A stretch of 64,000 nucleotides of DNA, from NCBI GenBank assembly GCA_963794475.1, contig CAWCDW010000003.1, positions 868,001-932,000 of the forward strand, read 5' to 3'. The notes beneath the pieces are model-generated. The model saw only the letters and a program-made list of their open reading frames with translations, had not been told where the DNA came from and did no database searches. Numbering within the stretch: position 1 is the stretch's first letter; each line of letters opens with the position of its first letter. Made by a program: the position numbers and the translations under genes. Below are positions 52,462-61,937 of the stretch, in pieces. The DNA is from GAS188 sp963794475 (GTDB lineage: Bacteria; Pseudomonadota; Alphaproteobacteria; Rhizobiales; Beijerinckiaceae).

Positions 52462-54120
52462 TCAGCCGGAGACCGCCTTCGCGCGCTCGCGCAGCACGAA
52501 TTTCTGCACCTTGCCGGTCGAAGTTTTGGGGATCTCGGCAAAGACGACGAAGCGCGGGCATTTGTAGCGCGCCAGATGCTCGCGGCACCAAATGATGAGA
52601 TCTTCCGTCGTCACGCTCATGCCCGGCTTCAACTCGACGAAGGCGCAAGGCGTCTCTCCCCATTTCTCGTCGGGCTTCGCCACCACCGCCGCGAGCTGGA
52701 CCGCGGGATGCTTGAACAGCGCGTCCTCGACCTCGATCGACGAGATGTTCTCGCCGCCCGAGATGATGATGTCCTTCGAGCGATCCTTCAGCTGGATGTA
52801 GCCGTCCTCATGGGCCACGCCGAGGTCGCCGGAATGAAACCATCCTCCCGCGAAAGCTTCGGCGGTCGCGGCCTCGTTCTTGAGATAACCCTTCATCACC
52901 ACATTGCCGCGAAACATCACCTCGCCGATAGTCTCGCCATCGGCCGGCACCGGTGTGAGCGTCGCGGGGTCCATGACGGCGAGCGCATCGAGGGCGCCGT
53001 AGCGCACGCCCTGGCGCGCCTTCTTTGCCGCCTGCTCGGCGGCGGGAAGTGAATCCCAATCGCTCTGCCAATCATTGACGACCGCCGGGCCGTAGGTCTC
53101 GGTGAGGCCGTAAAGATGGGTGACCTCGAAGCCCGCCTCGCGCATTTCGGCGAGCACGGCTTCGGGCGGGGGCGCGGCCGCGGTGAAGAAGGATACGCGA
53201 CGCGGCAGCTTCCTTTTCTCGGCGGCCGGCGCGTTGAGAAGCGTCGACATCACGATCGGCGCGCCGCACAGATGCGTCACGCCTTCGCGCACCATCAGCT
53301 CGTAGATCAGCTCGGCGCGCACCTGGCGCAAACACACATGCGTGCCGGCGACGACCGAGATCGACCAAGGAAAACACCAGCCATTGCAGTGGAACATCGG
53401 CAGCGTCCACAGATACACCGGATGCTTCGCCATGCTCGAGACGATGACATTCCCTTGGGCCAGGAGCGCGGCGCCGCGATGATGGTAGACCACCCCTTTG
53501 GGATTGCCAGTGGTGCCGGAAGTGTAGTTCAGCGAAATGGCGTCCCATTCGTCTTGTGGCGCCGACCAGCGAAAGCCCGGATCGCCCGAGGCGACGAGCT
53601 CATCGTATTCCATGGTCCCGATGCGCTCGCCCGGGCCTTTATATTCCGGATCGTCGTAATCGATGATGAGGGGCTGCACCTTCGCCTGGTTCAGCGCCTC
53701 GCGCATGACGGGGGCGAATTCCCTGTCGACGATCAGCGCCTTCGCCTCGGCATGGTCGAGCGTGAACGCCAGGATTTTCGCATCGAGGCGGGTGTTGAGC
53801 GTGTTCAGCACGGCGCCGAGCATGGGCACGCCGTAATGGCATTCGAGCATGGCCGGCGTGTTGGCGAGCATCACCGAGACGGTGTCGTTGCGCCCGATGC
53901 CGCGCGCCGCGAGCGCCGAGGCGAGGCGGCGCGAGCGCGCGTAGAACTCGCCATAGTCGCGACGCAAGCCGCCATGCACGATGGCGGCGCGTTTCGGGAA
54001 CACCGCGGCAGCACGCTCCAGGAAGGTGAGCGGCGTCAGGGGCTGGAAATTCGCGGGGTTCTTGGCAAGGCCGATCGCATAGGGGTTCTTCGCGGCGTTC
54101 GTCTTGTCTCGTTCGGTCAT
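52462..54120 (-). CDS. AMP-dependent acyl-CoA synthetase (AlkK-like)
   Basis: 552 residues from the ATG at 54118-54120 (MTERDKTNAAKNPYAIGLAK). Adenylate-forming enzyme motifs are LNYTSGTTGNPKGVVYHHRG (P-loop), LYGLTETYGP, WFHSGDLGVAHEDGYIQLKD and the C-terminal lysine in PKTSTGKVQKFVLRERAK. It activates medium or long-chain fatty acids or other carboxylates to CoA esters. The FLERAAAVFPKRAAIVHGG start is typical of the AlkK/short-medium chain group. It is divergent from the carbonic anhydrase gene. Confidence 0.9.
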   Translation of the reverse strand: MTERDKTNAAKNPYAIGLAKNPANFQPLTPLTFLERAAAVFPKRAAIVHGGLRRDYGEFYARSRRLASALAARGIGRNDTVSVMLANTPAMLECHYGVPMLGAVLNTLNTRLDAKILAFTLDHAEAKALIVDREFAPVMREALNQAKVQPLIIDYDDPEYKGPGERIGTMEYDELVASGDPGFRWSAPQDEWDAISLNYTSGTTGNPKGVVYHHRGAALLAQGNVIVSSMAKHPVYLWTLPMFHCNGWCFPWSISVVAGTHVCLRQVRAELIYELMVREGVTHLCGAPIVMSTLLNAPAAEKRKLPRRVSFFTAAAPPPEAVLAEMREAGFEVTHLYGLTETYGPAVVNDWQSDWDSLPAAEQAAKKARQGVRYGALDALAVMDPATLTPVPADGETIGEVMFRGNVVMKGYLKNEAATAEAFAGGWFHSGDLGVAHEDGYIQLKDRSKDIIISGGENISSIEVEDALFKHPAVQLAAVVAKPDEKWGETPCAFVELKPGMSVTTEDLIIWCREHLARYKCPRFVVFAEIPKTSTGKVQKFVLRERAKAVSG

Positions 54121-54220
54121 GGGGAGCCTCAAAGCGAAAGGCCTTCATGTTACAACGCTTCGGCGAAGAGGCCAGAGCCAGCGCCTTGTGGCGGCGCGGC
54201 GTCGGCGCTATGCGCAACCC

Positions 54221-54838
54221 ATGCTTGATCATTTGAAAGCCAATAACCGCGCCTGGGCGCAGCGCATGCGGGCGACGGATGCGGATTTCTTCAGGCGGCT
54301 CGAGCGCCAGCAGGCGCCCGAATATCTTTGGATCGGCTGCTCGGACAGCCGCGTGCCCGCCAATGAAATCGTCGACCTCGACCCTGGCGAGCTCTTCGTC
54401 CACCGCAATGTCGCGAACCTCGCGCCGCCACAAGATGCCAATTACCTTTCGGTGCTGCAATTCGCGGTCGATGTGCTCAAGGTGAAGCACATCATGGTGG
54501 TCGGCCATTACGGTTGCGGCGGCGTGAGCGCCGCGGTCGACGGCAAACGGCGTGGCCTCGTCGACCATTGGCTGCACCCGATCCGCGAGGTCTATCACGA
54601 GCACCGCCATGAGCTCGATGCCTTGGAGGGCGGTTTGCGCCTGGACCGGCTTTGCGAGCTCAACGTCATCCGGCAGGTGCGGAACGTCGCCTCCGACGTC
54701 TTCGTGCAGGATGCCTGGGGAAGGGGCCAACCTCTCTGCGTGCACGGCTGGATCTATTCGATCGCGGATGGTCTCGTGAACGATCTCAAGGTGTCCGTCG
54801 CCTCGCCAGGCGAGGTCGACCGGCTCGTTCCCGGCTGA
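54221..54838 (+). CDS. can: beta-class carbonic anhydrase
   Basis: 205 residues from the ATG at 54221; the longer frame from 54104 is not supported. Zinc ligands are Cys40 in IGCSDSRVP with the Asp-Arg dyad, and His96 and Cys99 in VVGHYGCGG. VHRNVANLAP and a C-terminal VHGWIYSIADGLVNDL are also present. It interconverts CO2 and bicarbonate in the cytosol. It may supply bicarbonate for carboxylases; PrpE downstream hints at propionate use, but the two are separated by a degraded gene. Confidence 0.93.
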   Translation: MLDHLKANNRAWAQRMRATDADFFRRLERQQAPEYLWIGCSDSRVPANEIVDLDPGELFVHRNVANLAPPQDANYLSVLQFAVDVLKVKHIMVVGHYGCGGVSAAVDGKRRGLVDHWLHPIREVYHEHRHELDALEGGLRLDRLCELNVIRQVRNVASDVFVQDAWGRGQPLCVHGWIYSIADGLVNDLKVSVASPGEVDRLVPG

Positions 54839-54849
54839 GACCTCGACCG

Positions 54850-55054
54850 CGGATCCGATCCGCGCGGCGAGCTCGCTGAGCGGGTCGGCGCATCGCCCCC
54901 AGCCTTCATGGAAGCCCATCTTCTCACGGGCTTCGCGATCGACCTTCATCGAATGGAGAATGCGCGTCTTCCAGCCTTCATCCTCGAAGGTAGGGAACAT
55001 TTCGGCGACCAGGATCACCGCTTCTCCGGCCGTCGCGATGCTGCGCGGCCGCAA
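54850..55054 (-). pseudogene. fragment of an AHSA1/SRPBCC-domain gene
   Basis: A minus-strand frame reads MFPTFEDEGWKTRILHSMKV, DREAREKMGFHEGWGRCADP, LSELAARIGS. This matches the C-terminal strand and helix of AHSA1-like START-fold proteins (pattern TFEDEGGKTRLT...F..EGW...L..L). The N-terminal two thirds are absent upstream, where 55055-55252 shows no continuation. The frame runs into the carbonic anhydrase gene on the other side. It looks like the leftover end of a deleted gene and fills most of the 414-base gap between the carbonic anhydrase and prpE. Confidence 0.5.
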
Positions 55055-55252
55055 GGTATCACCACGGTTCCGCTTGCGAAGGGCTCAGCCTCTCGCCGAT
55101 CACGCCTTGGCCTCATCTCGGTGGAAGCTTATGCCAGTTCGAGAGGCCAAAAAACGCCCATGCTCTGTCAACGCCGCGACCTTAGGCGCTCTTAAGCTTT
55201 TCTGCGCCGGCTGCTATTTGCGTCGTATCGGGCTCGAGCCGGAGGCACAGCG

Positions 55253-57181
55253 ATGAACGAACCGGCAAGAAGCCGTTATCCTGAGGTCTACGCGCGCTGG
55301 AAAAGCGATCCGATCGCTTTTTGGGGAGAGGCGGCGCGCGCCATCGACTGGTTCCAACCGCCCGCGACCGTGCTCGACGCGCGTGCGGGGGTGTATGGCC
55401 GCTGGTATCCGGACGGCGTGTGCAACACCTGCCACAACGCGGTCGATCGGCATGTGGCGGCAGGCCATGGCGAGCGTGTCGCCATCATCCATGACAGCCC
55501 CGTCACCAGCACGATCCGAAAGCTCACTTACGCGCAGCTCAAAACCGAGGTCGAGGCGCTCGCGGCCGTGATCCGCGAGTTCGGCGTGGAAAAAGGCGAT
55601 CGGGTGCTGATCTACATGCCCATGATCCCCGAGACGCTCATCGCGATGCTCGCCTGCGCCCGCATCGGAGCAGTGCATTCGGTGGTCTTCGGCGGTTTCG
55701 CGGCACGCGAGCTTGCGACCCGCATCGACGATTGCCGTCCCGCGCTGCTTCTCGCGGCCTCTTGCGGCATCGAGCCCGGGCGCGTCGTCCCTTACAAGCC
55801 GCTCGTCGACGAGGCCATGCGGCTCGCGACCGTGAAACCTTCGTCCTGCCTTATCTTCCAACGTCCGCAATGCGAGGCCGAGTTGATGGCCGATCGCGAT
55901 CATGATTGGGCCTCGCGCATCGCCAAGGCGAAGGCTGCCGGCAACGCCGCGCCTTGCGTGCAGCTTCTCGCGACCGACCCGCTCTACGTGCTCTACACCT
56001 CCGGCACCACCGGCCAGCCCAAGGGCGTGGTCCGCGACAATGGCGGGCATATGGTCGCGCTCAACTGGTCGATGAGCAATCTCTACGGCGTCGAAGCGGG
56101 CGACACCTATTGGGCGGCCTCCGATGTCGGCTGGGTGGTGGGACATTCCTACATCGTCTACGCGCCGCTCATCGCCGGTTGCACCAGCGTCGTCTACGAG
56201 GGAAAGCCCGTCGGCACGCCCGATGCGGGCAGCTTCTGGCGCGTGATCGCCGAGCACAAGGTGCGCTCCTTCTTCACCGCGCCGACCGCCTTCCGCGCCA
56301 TCAAGAAGGAGGACCCGCAGGCGAAGCATCTCGAGCGTCATGACGTCTCTTGCCTTCGAGCGCTTTTTCTCGCCGGCGAGCGCGCCGATCCCGATACCGT
56401 CGCCTGGGCCGAGCGCATCCTGAAGAAGCCCGTCATCGACCATTGGTGGCAGACCGAGACGGGCTGGTGCATCGCCGGAAACCCGCTCGGCCTCGGTCTC
56501 CTCCCGGTGAAGCACGGCTCACCGACCGTCGCCATGCCGGGCTACGAGCTGCGAGTGGTGGACGAGGCCGCCCGGCCCGTGCCGCCGAACCAGATGGGCT
56601 CGATCGTCATCAAGCTGCCGCTGCCGCCCGGCGCCTTCCCGACGCTCTGGCAAGCCGATGATCGCATGCGCGACAGCTACCTCGCCGACTTCCCCGGCTT
56701 CTACAAGACGGCGGATGCCGGCTTTCTCGACGAGGACGGCTATGTCTTCGTGATGGGACGCACGGACGACATCATCAATGTGGCCGGCCATCGCCTCTCG
56801 ACCGGTGGCATGGAGGAGGTGATCGCATCCCATCCGGCCGTCGCCGAATGTGCGGTGATCGGGGTCAGCGACGCCATCAAGGGCGAGAGGCCTTGCGGCT
56901 TCGCGGTGCTGAAGAGCGGCGTCACCGCTTCGCCCGAGGACATCGAGCGGGAGCTCGTCACCATGGTGCGCGACAGGATCGGCCCGGTCGCCGCCTTCAG
57001 GACGGCGATCACCGTGGCGCGCCTGCCGAAGACGCGCTCCGGCAAGATCCTGCGCGGCACCATGCGCAAGATCGCCGATGGCGAAGACTGGGCCACGCCG
57101 TCGACCATCGAGGATCCGGCCGTGCTTCCCGAGATCGAGGCGGCGCTGAAGGGGCGCGGCATGGCGCGCCAGGAGAGCTGA
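55253..57181 (+). CDS. prpE: propionyl-CoA synthetase (PrpE-like acyl-CoA synthetase)
   Basis: 642 residues, full length. The N-terminal ACAS domain begins SRYPEVYARWKSDPIAFWGE, with FGGFAARELATRIDDCRP. Adenylation motifs are YVLYTSGTTGQPKGVVRDNG, WWQTETGWCIAGNPLGL and the hinge GRTDDIINVAGHRLSTGGME. The catalytic lysine is in PKTRSGKILRGTMRKI. The WWQTETGWCI and VVRDNGGH patterns favour PrpE over acetyl-CoA synthetase. It makes propionyl-CoA (or acetyl/acrylyl-CoA) from the free acid and ATP. It follows a 414-base region with a gene remnant and is alone on its strand. Confidence 0.9.
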   Translation: MNEPARSRYPEVYARWKSDPIAFWGEAARAIDWFQPPATVLDARAGVYGRWYPDGVCNTCHNAVDRHVAAGHGERVAIIHDSPVTSTIRKLTYAQLKTEVEALAAVIREFGVEKGDRVLIYMPMIPETLIAMLACARIGAVHSVVFGGFAARELATRIDDCRPALLLAASCGIEPGRVVPYKPLVDEAMRLATVKPSSCLIFQRPQCEAELMADRDHDWASRIAKAKAAGNAAPCVQLLATDPLYVLYTSGTTGQPKGVVRDNGGHMVALNWSMSNLYGVEAGDTYWAASDVGWVVGHSYIVYAPLIAGCTSVVYEGKPVGTPDAGSFWRVIAEHKVRSFFTAPTAFRAIKKEDPQAKHLERHDVSCLRALFLAGERADPDTVAWAERILKKPVIDHWWQTETGWCIAGNPLGLGLLPVKHGSPTVAMPGYELRVVDEAARPVPPNQMGSIVIKLPLPPGAFPTLWQADDRMRDSYLADFPGFYKTADAGFLDEDGYVFVMGRTDDIINVAGHRLSTGGMEEVIASHPAVAECAVIGVSDAIKGERPCGFAVLKSGVTASPEDIERELVTMVRDRIGPVAAFRTAITVARLPKTRSGKILRGTMRKIADGEDWATPSTIEDPAVLPEIEAALKGRGMARQES

Positions 57182-57232
57182 TTGGGGCGCGACATGCGTG
57201 ACCACAGGCGGCCTAAACAAGCGCAGGCGCTT

Positions 57233-58474
57233 TCACACCCGGTGCAAAGCCGCGACCAGCTCGACATGGGCGCTGAAGCGAAATTGGTCGACGGGCGTGA
57301 CCGCGTCGATCCGATAGCCGCCAGCAATCAAGGCTTTTGCGTCGCGCGCGAATGTCGCGGGGTTGCAGGAGACATAGACGATGCGTTCGACTTTGGAACG
57401 CGCGAGCTCCTGCGCCTGGGCCTGCGCGCCCTGGCGCGGCGGATCGAGGATGACGGCATCGAAGGCCGCAAGCTCGGCCGCGAGCAGGGGCCGCCGGAAA
57501 AGATCGCGCGCTTGTGCCTCGAGCGGTTTGAGCCCCTGCGTGTGACGGGCGGCTTTCGCCAATGCGGCGACCGCGGCGGCATCGGTGTCGAAGGCCCAAA
57601 TTTGCGCGGCGCGTGAGAGGCGAAGCGCAAAAGGCCCGATGCCGCAGAAGAGATCGGCGATGCGGCGCGGCTGTCGCCTGGCTTTGCCGAGCGCCTCGCC
57701 GACCAGCTTTGCGAGAACCGCCTCGCCTTGCGCCGTCGCTTGCAAAAAGGCGCCCGGCGGCGGCAGGACCTGGCAATCTCCGATCGCGATGAGCGGCGCG
57801 CGGCGCTCCACGATCACCTCGTGATGATTGGAGAGCCGCGCCAGATCCTCGCGCGCCGCGAAGGCAATCGCTTCGTCGCGCTCGGCAAAGGGCAAGATGC
57901 CGCGCCCTTTGACCGCGACATCGAGCCCGGCCTCGCTCGCGGTCACCGTGATGTCGAGCGGCTTCCCGGCGCGCGTGAGAAGCGCGGCAAGGCGTGCCGC
58001 GAGGCGCGGCGCGCCGGCGAGCGCCGGCGCCAAGATCGGGCAAGCCTCGATGTCGATGAGCTCATGGGAGCCCGCCCGCATGAAGCCGGTGCGCACCTTC
58101 TCCCCGTCGCGCCGCGCATGAAAAATCGCGCGGCGCCGCCCCGCGCCATGCGCGTCAATGATAGGCGCGACCGAAGCCTCGATGCCCTCGGCCGCGAGCG
58201 CCTCGGCCACGAGCTCGCGTTTCCACGCAAGATAAGGCTCGTGCCGCCAATGCTGCAGCTTGCACCCCCCGCAAGTCCCGAAATAGCAGCACACAGGGAC
58301 GATGCGGTCGGGGCTCGCGCGCTCGATCGAGAGGAGCTTCGGTTCACCGGCCGCCATGCGTGCCACCACCTCTTCGCCCGGCAGCACGAAGGGAAGATGC
58401 AGCGCATCGGGCGAGCCCGCGACCCTGCCGTCGCCACGCGCACCCATGCGCGAGATGATCAAGGCCTTATCCAC
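57233..58474 (-). CDS. TrmA/RumA-type 5-methyluridine RNA methyltransferase
   Basis: 413 residues from a GTG at 58472-58474, which overlaps the tlyA stop by eight bases; a GTG at 58481-58483 or ATG at 58445-58447 are alternatives. N-terminal Fe-S cysteines are in VCCYFGTCGGCKLQHW (about 62-71) with a further Cys near 140. SAM motif I is IADLFCGIGPFALRL and motif IV is VILDPPRQGA. The catalytic Cys is in IVYVSCNPATFARD. It methylates a uridine in 23S rRNA or tRNA. The position cannot be decided. It is cotranscribed with tlyA. Confidence 0.88.
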   Translation of the reverse strand: MDKALIISRMGARGDGRVAGSPDALHLPFVLPGEEVVARMAAGEPKLLSIERASPDRIVPVCCYFGTCGGCKLQHWRHEPYLAWKRELVAEALAAEGIEASVAPIIDAHGAGRRRAIFHARRDGEKVRTGFMRAGSHELIDIEACPILAPALAGAPRLAARLAALLTRAGKPLDITVTASEAGLDVAVKGRGILPFAERDEAIAFAAREDLARLSNHHEVIVERRAPLIAIGDCQVLPPPGAFLQATAQGEAVLAKLVGEALGKARRQPRRIADLFCGIGPFALRLSRAAQIWAFDTDAAAVAALAKAARHTQGLKPLEAQARDLFRRPLLAAELAAFDAVILDPPRQGAQAQAQELARSKVERIVYVSCNPATFARDAKALIAGGYRIDAVTPVDQFRFSAHVELVAALHRV

Positions 58475-59198
58475 GCCGCGCACCGATGAGGAATTCAAGA
58501 TTGCCGTCGCCGCCGCGAAGCGGCGACACGATGGGGTCTTGCACCGCCCATCCAAGCGCGACGAGGGCGTCGAGGATGCGCGAGCGCGCTTCGTCTTGCA
58601 CCTTCGCATCGCGCACGATGCCCTTCTTGACTTGCGCGGGCGTGGTTTCGAATTGCGGCTTGATCAGCGCCACGAGAAGAGCTTTCGGCGCAGCAAGCCG
58701 CGTCACCGCCGGCAAGACATGGGTGAGCGAGATGAAGCTCACATCGATCGCGACGAGGCTCGGCGGCTCGCCGAGCCGCGCGCCATCGAGCGTGCGAATG
58801 TCCTGGCCTTCGAGCGAGACGAGGCGCGGCTCCCCCACGAGCTTCGGATGGAGCTGGCCATGCCCGACGTCGACCGCGACCACGCTTCGCGCGCCGCGCC
58901 CCAAGAGCACATGCGAGAAGCCGCCGGTCGAAGCGCCAACGTCAAGGCAGGCACGCCCCGCGGGATCGAAGCCGAAGGCATCGAGCGCGGCCGCAAGCTT
59001 CACCCCGCCGCGCGAGACGTAAGGATGCGGCGGCGAGGCTTCGAGCACCGCATCGGCGCGAAGCGCGAGGGAGGGTTTCGAGACGGTCTCGCCATCGGCC
59101 TTCACCAGCCCGGCCTCGATCGCCGCTCGCGCGCGCGCCCGGCTCTCGAAATAGCCGCGCTCGACCAAAAGCACGTCGGCGCGTTGGTTCTTGCTCAT
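58467..59198 (-). CDS. tlyA: TlyA-family rRNA methyltransferase
   Basis: 243 residues from the ATG at 59196-59198 (MSKNQRADVLLVERGYFESR). An N-terminal S4 RNA-binding domain (about 5-60) has RADVLLVERGYFESRARARA. The FtsJ-like methyltransferase has YVSRGGVKLAAALDAFG, CLDVGASTGGFSHVLLGRGA, VAIDVSFISLTHVLPAV and LIKPQFET. Members 2'-O-methylate rRNA; the hemolysin name is historical. The usual dxs neighbour is absent upstream. The end overlaps the next methyltransferase gene. Confidence 0.93.
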   Translation of the reverse strand: MSKNQRADVLLVERGYFESRARARAAIEAGLVKADGETVSKPSLALRADAVLEASPPHPYVSRGGVKLAAALDAFGFDPAGRACLDVGASTGGFSHVLLGRGARSVVAVDVGHGQLHPKLVGEPRLVSLEGQDIRTLDGARLGEPPSLVAIDVSFISLTHVLPAVTRLAAPKALLVALIKPQFETTPAQVKKGIVRDAKVQDEARSRILDALVALGWAVQDPIVSPLRGGDGNLEFLIGARRG

Positions 59199-59472
59199 TT
59201 CCCGTCGCATCCCGCTGGATCGGCTGACGCAGCGATGCCGCTTCCCGGACTATTGCCAAGCATCGTTGCCGTTCTTCCCCATACAACGGGCTGCCCGCAA
59301 GGGCTTTCAGGAGCGAGCCTCGGGTCCGGCCGGAGCTAACATCCCGCCCCTGCGTTAAAAATCGCCGCAAAGCGGCGCGAAACGGGGTGGGCGCGCGCCA
59401 AAAGCCGTGCCAGACTGGGCGCCGGCCTTGCGCTGTGCGAGGTCGGAAGGCGCGGACGCCGGGGAAATACGC

Positions 59473-60027
59473 ATGGCCAAAGGATTGCAAGCTCGATTGC
59501 CTCTCGCCTTGCTGATTTCGGGCTTCGCGTTTTTTACCGCGGCCTTTGGCGGCGCGACCCATGCCGCATCGACAAAGGCGCGCGCTCAGGCGCGTGCGCC
59601 AGCGCCCGCCGCGGCGCCGGCCGTACCCGAGCCTCTATGGGCGCTTGCGAAGCAAAAGGATGGGCTCACCCTTTCCTACGGCCTTGCGGGCAACCAGCCC
59701 ATCATCGCCCTCGCTTGCGGTCCCAGGAGCGGCGATATCGTCATCCGCGTCTTTGTGGACCCGGGCAAAGCCAAGATCGACCAGAATCAATCCTTCTCGC
59801 TCACCATCGGAGGCGTGAGATCGAGCTTTGCCGGAACCGTGACGGAAGACCCGGCAAGCGCCGGCACCATGCTCGCCGTCACCGTGGCCTCGCGCAACCC
59901 GATGTTCACCGCCCTTGCGGGCCCCGGCGGATTGCGGATCGAAGGCAAGGGTTTCGCCAAGATCGTGCCGCTGAAGGCGATAGGCGAGAAGCTGAGGCAA
60001 CTCCTCGCGAGCTGCAAAAGGGGTTGA
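59473..60027 (+). CDS. exported hypothetical protein
   Basis: 184 residues from the ATG at 59473; the frame is open back to 59407. A signal peptide (LQARLPLALLISGFAFFTAA) ends near THAA and is followed by an Ala/Pro-rich linker. The mature domain is beta-rich, with WALAKQKDGLTLSYGLAGNQ, IALACGPRSGDIVIRVFVDP and AGTMLAVTVASRNPMFTALA. Two Cys (LACG and ASCK) could pair. I do not recognise the family. It is divergent from tlyA and stands alone. Confidence 0.65.
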   Translation: MAKGLQARLPLALLISGFAFFTAAFGGATHAASTKARAQARAPAPAAAPAVPEPLWALAKQKDGLTLSYGLAGNQPIIALACGPRSGDIVIRVFVDPGKAKIDQNQSFSLTIGGVRSSFAGTVTEDPASAGTMLAVTVASRNPMFTALAGPGGLRIEGKGFAKIVPLKAIGEKLRQLLASCKRG

Positions 60028-60334
60028 TGCCGAGAACCTAAAAGCTTTGTTGGAACGCAGCCGGACATCAAGGCGTCCCACATCCTGGTCGCCCCTTCTT
60101 CCGCCTAAACCCTTGACAAAGCTTCTTGTGCGGCGCACATGACCCCTGGCCGCTCCATGCGGCGACGGCGTCATGGCCGCGTGAACGATCGACCGCCGAG
60201 GCGGTTTTCGTCCTGCCCGATGCTCGAGAAGACTTAAACCGAAGTCGGGCACGCACGAACTTCATCCCATTCCCAGGACGCAAGCCGCCGAGCTCTAGGG
60301 CCGGAGCGCATTGCGTCGACCTGAAAGCACTTCC
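60028..60334. other. intergenic region upstream of rhlE
   Basis: About 300 bases with no gene recognised. A TTGACA hexamer at 60113-60118 could be a -35 box, but the matching -10 is poor (CACATG). The region may be a leader of the helicase gene, as is common for cold-regulated DEAD-box genes, but the sequence gives no proof. Confidence 0.3.
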
Positions 60335-61711
60335 TTGACAAATTTCAACGAGCTCGGCCTCGCAGCGCCGCTATTGAAGGCGCTCGCCACCGAGCATTAC
60401 GTCACGCCGACGCCGATCCAGGCGCAGGCCATTCCGCATATTCTCGCCGGCAACGACCTTTGCGGGATCGCCCAGACGGGCACCGGCAAGACGGCGGCGT
60501 TCGCGCTGCCGATTCTCCAGCGCCTCGCGGCCACGCGGCGCTCCGCGGAGCCGCGGAGCTGCCGCGCCCTCATCCTGTCGCCGACGCGCGAGCTCGCGAG
60601 CCAGATCGCCGAGAGCTTCAGAACCTACGGCCGGCATTTGAACCTCTCGAGCACCGTGGTTTTCGGCGGCGTTTCGGCTCGCCCGCAGATCCAGGCGCTG
60701 ACGCGTGGCGTCGATATCCTCGTCGCCACGCCCGGCCGCCTCATCGATCATCTCGGGGGCGGCGCGTTGCGCCTCGACCGCGTCGAGATTTTCGTTCTGG
60801 ATGAAGCCGACCAGATGCTCGACATGGGCTTCATCCACGCCATTCGGCGCATCGTGCCGAAATTACCAAGCGCGCGACAGAGCCTCTTCTTTTCCGCCAC
60901 CATGCCGCGCGACATCGCGCGCCTTGCCGATGAGCTTCTGCGCAATCCCGTCAGGGTCGCCGTGACGCCCGTGGCGACGACCGTGGACAAGGTGAGGCAG
61001 CGGGTCATCCTGGTTGAGACGGCACGCAAGCGCGCGCTTCTCGCCGAAACCCTGCGCGACCCGCTGATGACGAGAAGCCTCGTCTTTACGCGCACCAAGC
61101 ACGGCGCTGACCGCGTGGTGCGCCATCTCGAGACCGCCGGCATCGCGGCCGCCGCCATCCACGGTAACAAGAGCCAAAACCAGCGCGAGCGCTCGCTCGA
61201 GGCTTTCAAAACCGGGCGCGTGAAGGTGCTGATCGCGACCGACATCGCCGCGCGAGGCATCGACATCGACGCCGTGACCCATGTGGTGAATTTCGACCTG
61301 CCGAACGTCCCCGAGACCTATGTGCACCGCATCGGCCGCACGGCACGCGCGGGCGCCGCCGGCATGGCGATCTCTTTCTGCGATGCCGAGGAGAAACCCT
61401 ATCTCGCCGACATCGAGAAGCTCATCCGCATGCGCTTGCCGTTGAGCGGGGCGCTCGAAGCCTCCGGACCAACGGGCGCGCCTTCGCGCCCCGCGCCGCG
61501 GCCGATGCAGGCGCACCAGCGTCAACAAGGTCCCCATGGGCATTCCCACGGGCATTCGCATGGACATTCGCATAGTCAGGAGGGAGCGAGGCCTCAAAGT
61601 CGCAAGCCCGGGCCGCGACCTGAGCAAGGCCGCCAGCCCATGGGCGCGGCGATGCAAGGCGCCGGGGGTTCGAAAAATTGGCGCTTTCGGGCACGTGCCA
61701 AACAGCGCTGA
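60335..61711 (+). CDS. rhlE: RhlE-type DEAD-box RNA helicase
   Basis: 458 residues from a TTG at 60335 (MTNFNELGLAAPLLKALATE, the family start); another TTG lies at 60311. Core motifs are Q (TPTPIQAQAIPHIL), I AQTGTGKTAAF, Ia PTRELASQI, II VLDEADQMLDMGF, III FFSATMP, V IATDIAARGIDID and VI YVHRIGRTARAG. It remodels RNA in ribosome assembly or decay. The C-terminal tail contains a His-Gly-Ser repeat (HGHSHGHSHGHSHS, near residues 405-420) followed by a basic end (RPQSRKPGPRPEQGRQP). The His repeat is unusual and may bind metal or RNA. Confidence 0.93.
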   Translation: MTNFNELGLAAPLLKALATEHYVTPTPIQAQAIPHILAGNDLCGIAQTGTGKTAAFALPILQRLAATRRSAEPRSCRALILSPTRELASQIAESFRTYGRHLNLSSTVVFGGVSARPQIQALTRGVDILVATPGRLIDHLGGGALRLDRVEIFVLDEADQMLDMGFIHAIRRIVPKLPSARQSLFFSATMPRDIARLADELLRNPVRVAVTPVATTVDKVRQRVILVETARKRALLAETLRDPLMTRSLVFTRTKHGADRVVRHLETAGIAAAAIHGNKSQNQRERSLEAFKTGRVKVLIATDIAARGIDIDAVTHVVNFDLPNVPETYVHRIGRTARAGAAGMAISFCDAEEKPYLADIEKLIRMRLPLSGALEASGPTGAPSRPAPRPMQAHQRQQGPHGHSHGHSHGHSHSQEGARPQSRKPGPRPEQGRQPMGAAMQGAGGSKNWRFRARAKQR

Positions 61712-61937
61712 GCGATCGCGCGCGTCACCTCCTTGAGTTTCGTTCATCTCCGGTTTGGAATTCTTCTGTCATAGTCTCCCGTTGGCGCGGGTTGGGGAGC
61801 GGAATTTCTCGCGCGATGAGCTAAAGATGAGACGAGATGCGCAAAAAGAGCGCATCCGGCGCCTTGGCGTGAGGCTTCGGCCGAGGGCAAGGCGTCAATA
61901 GGGATCAATTCGAGACATTCCGGCAGTTACTATCGCG

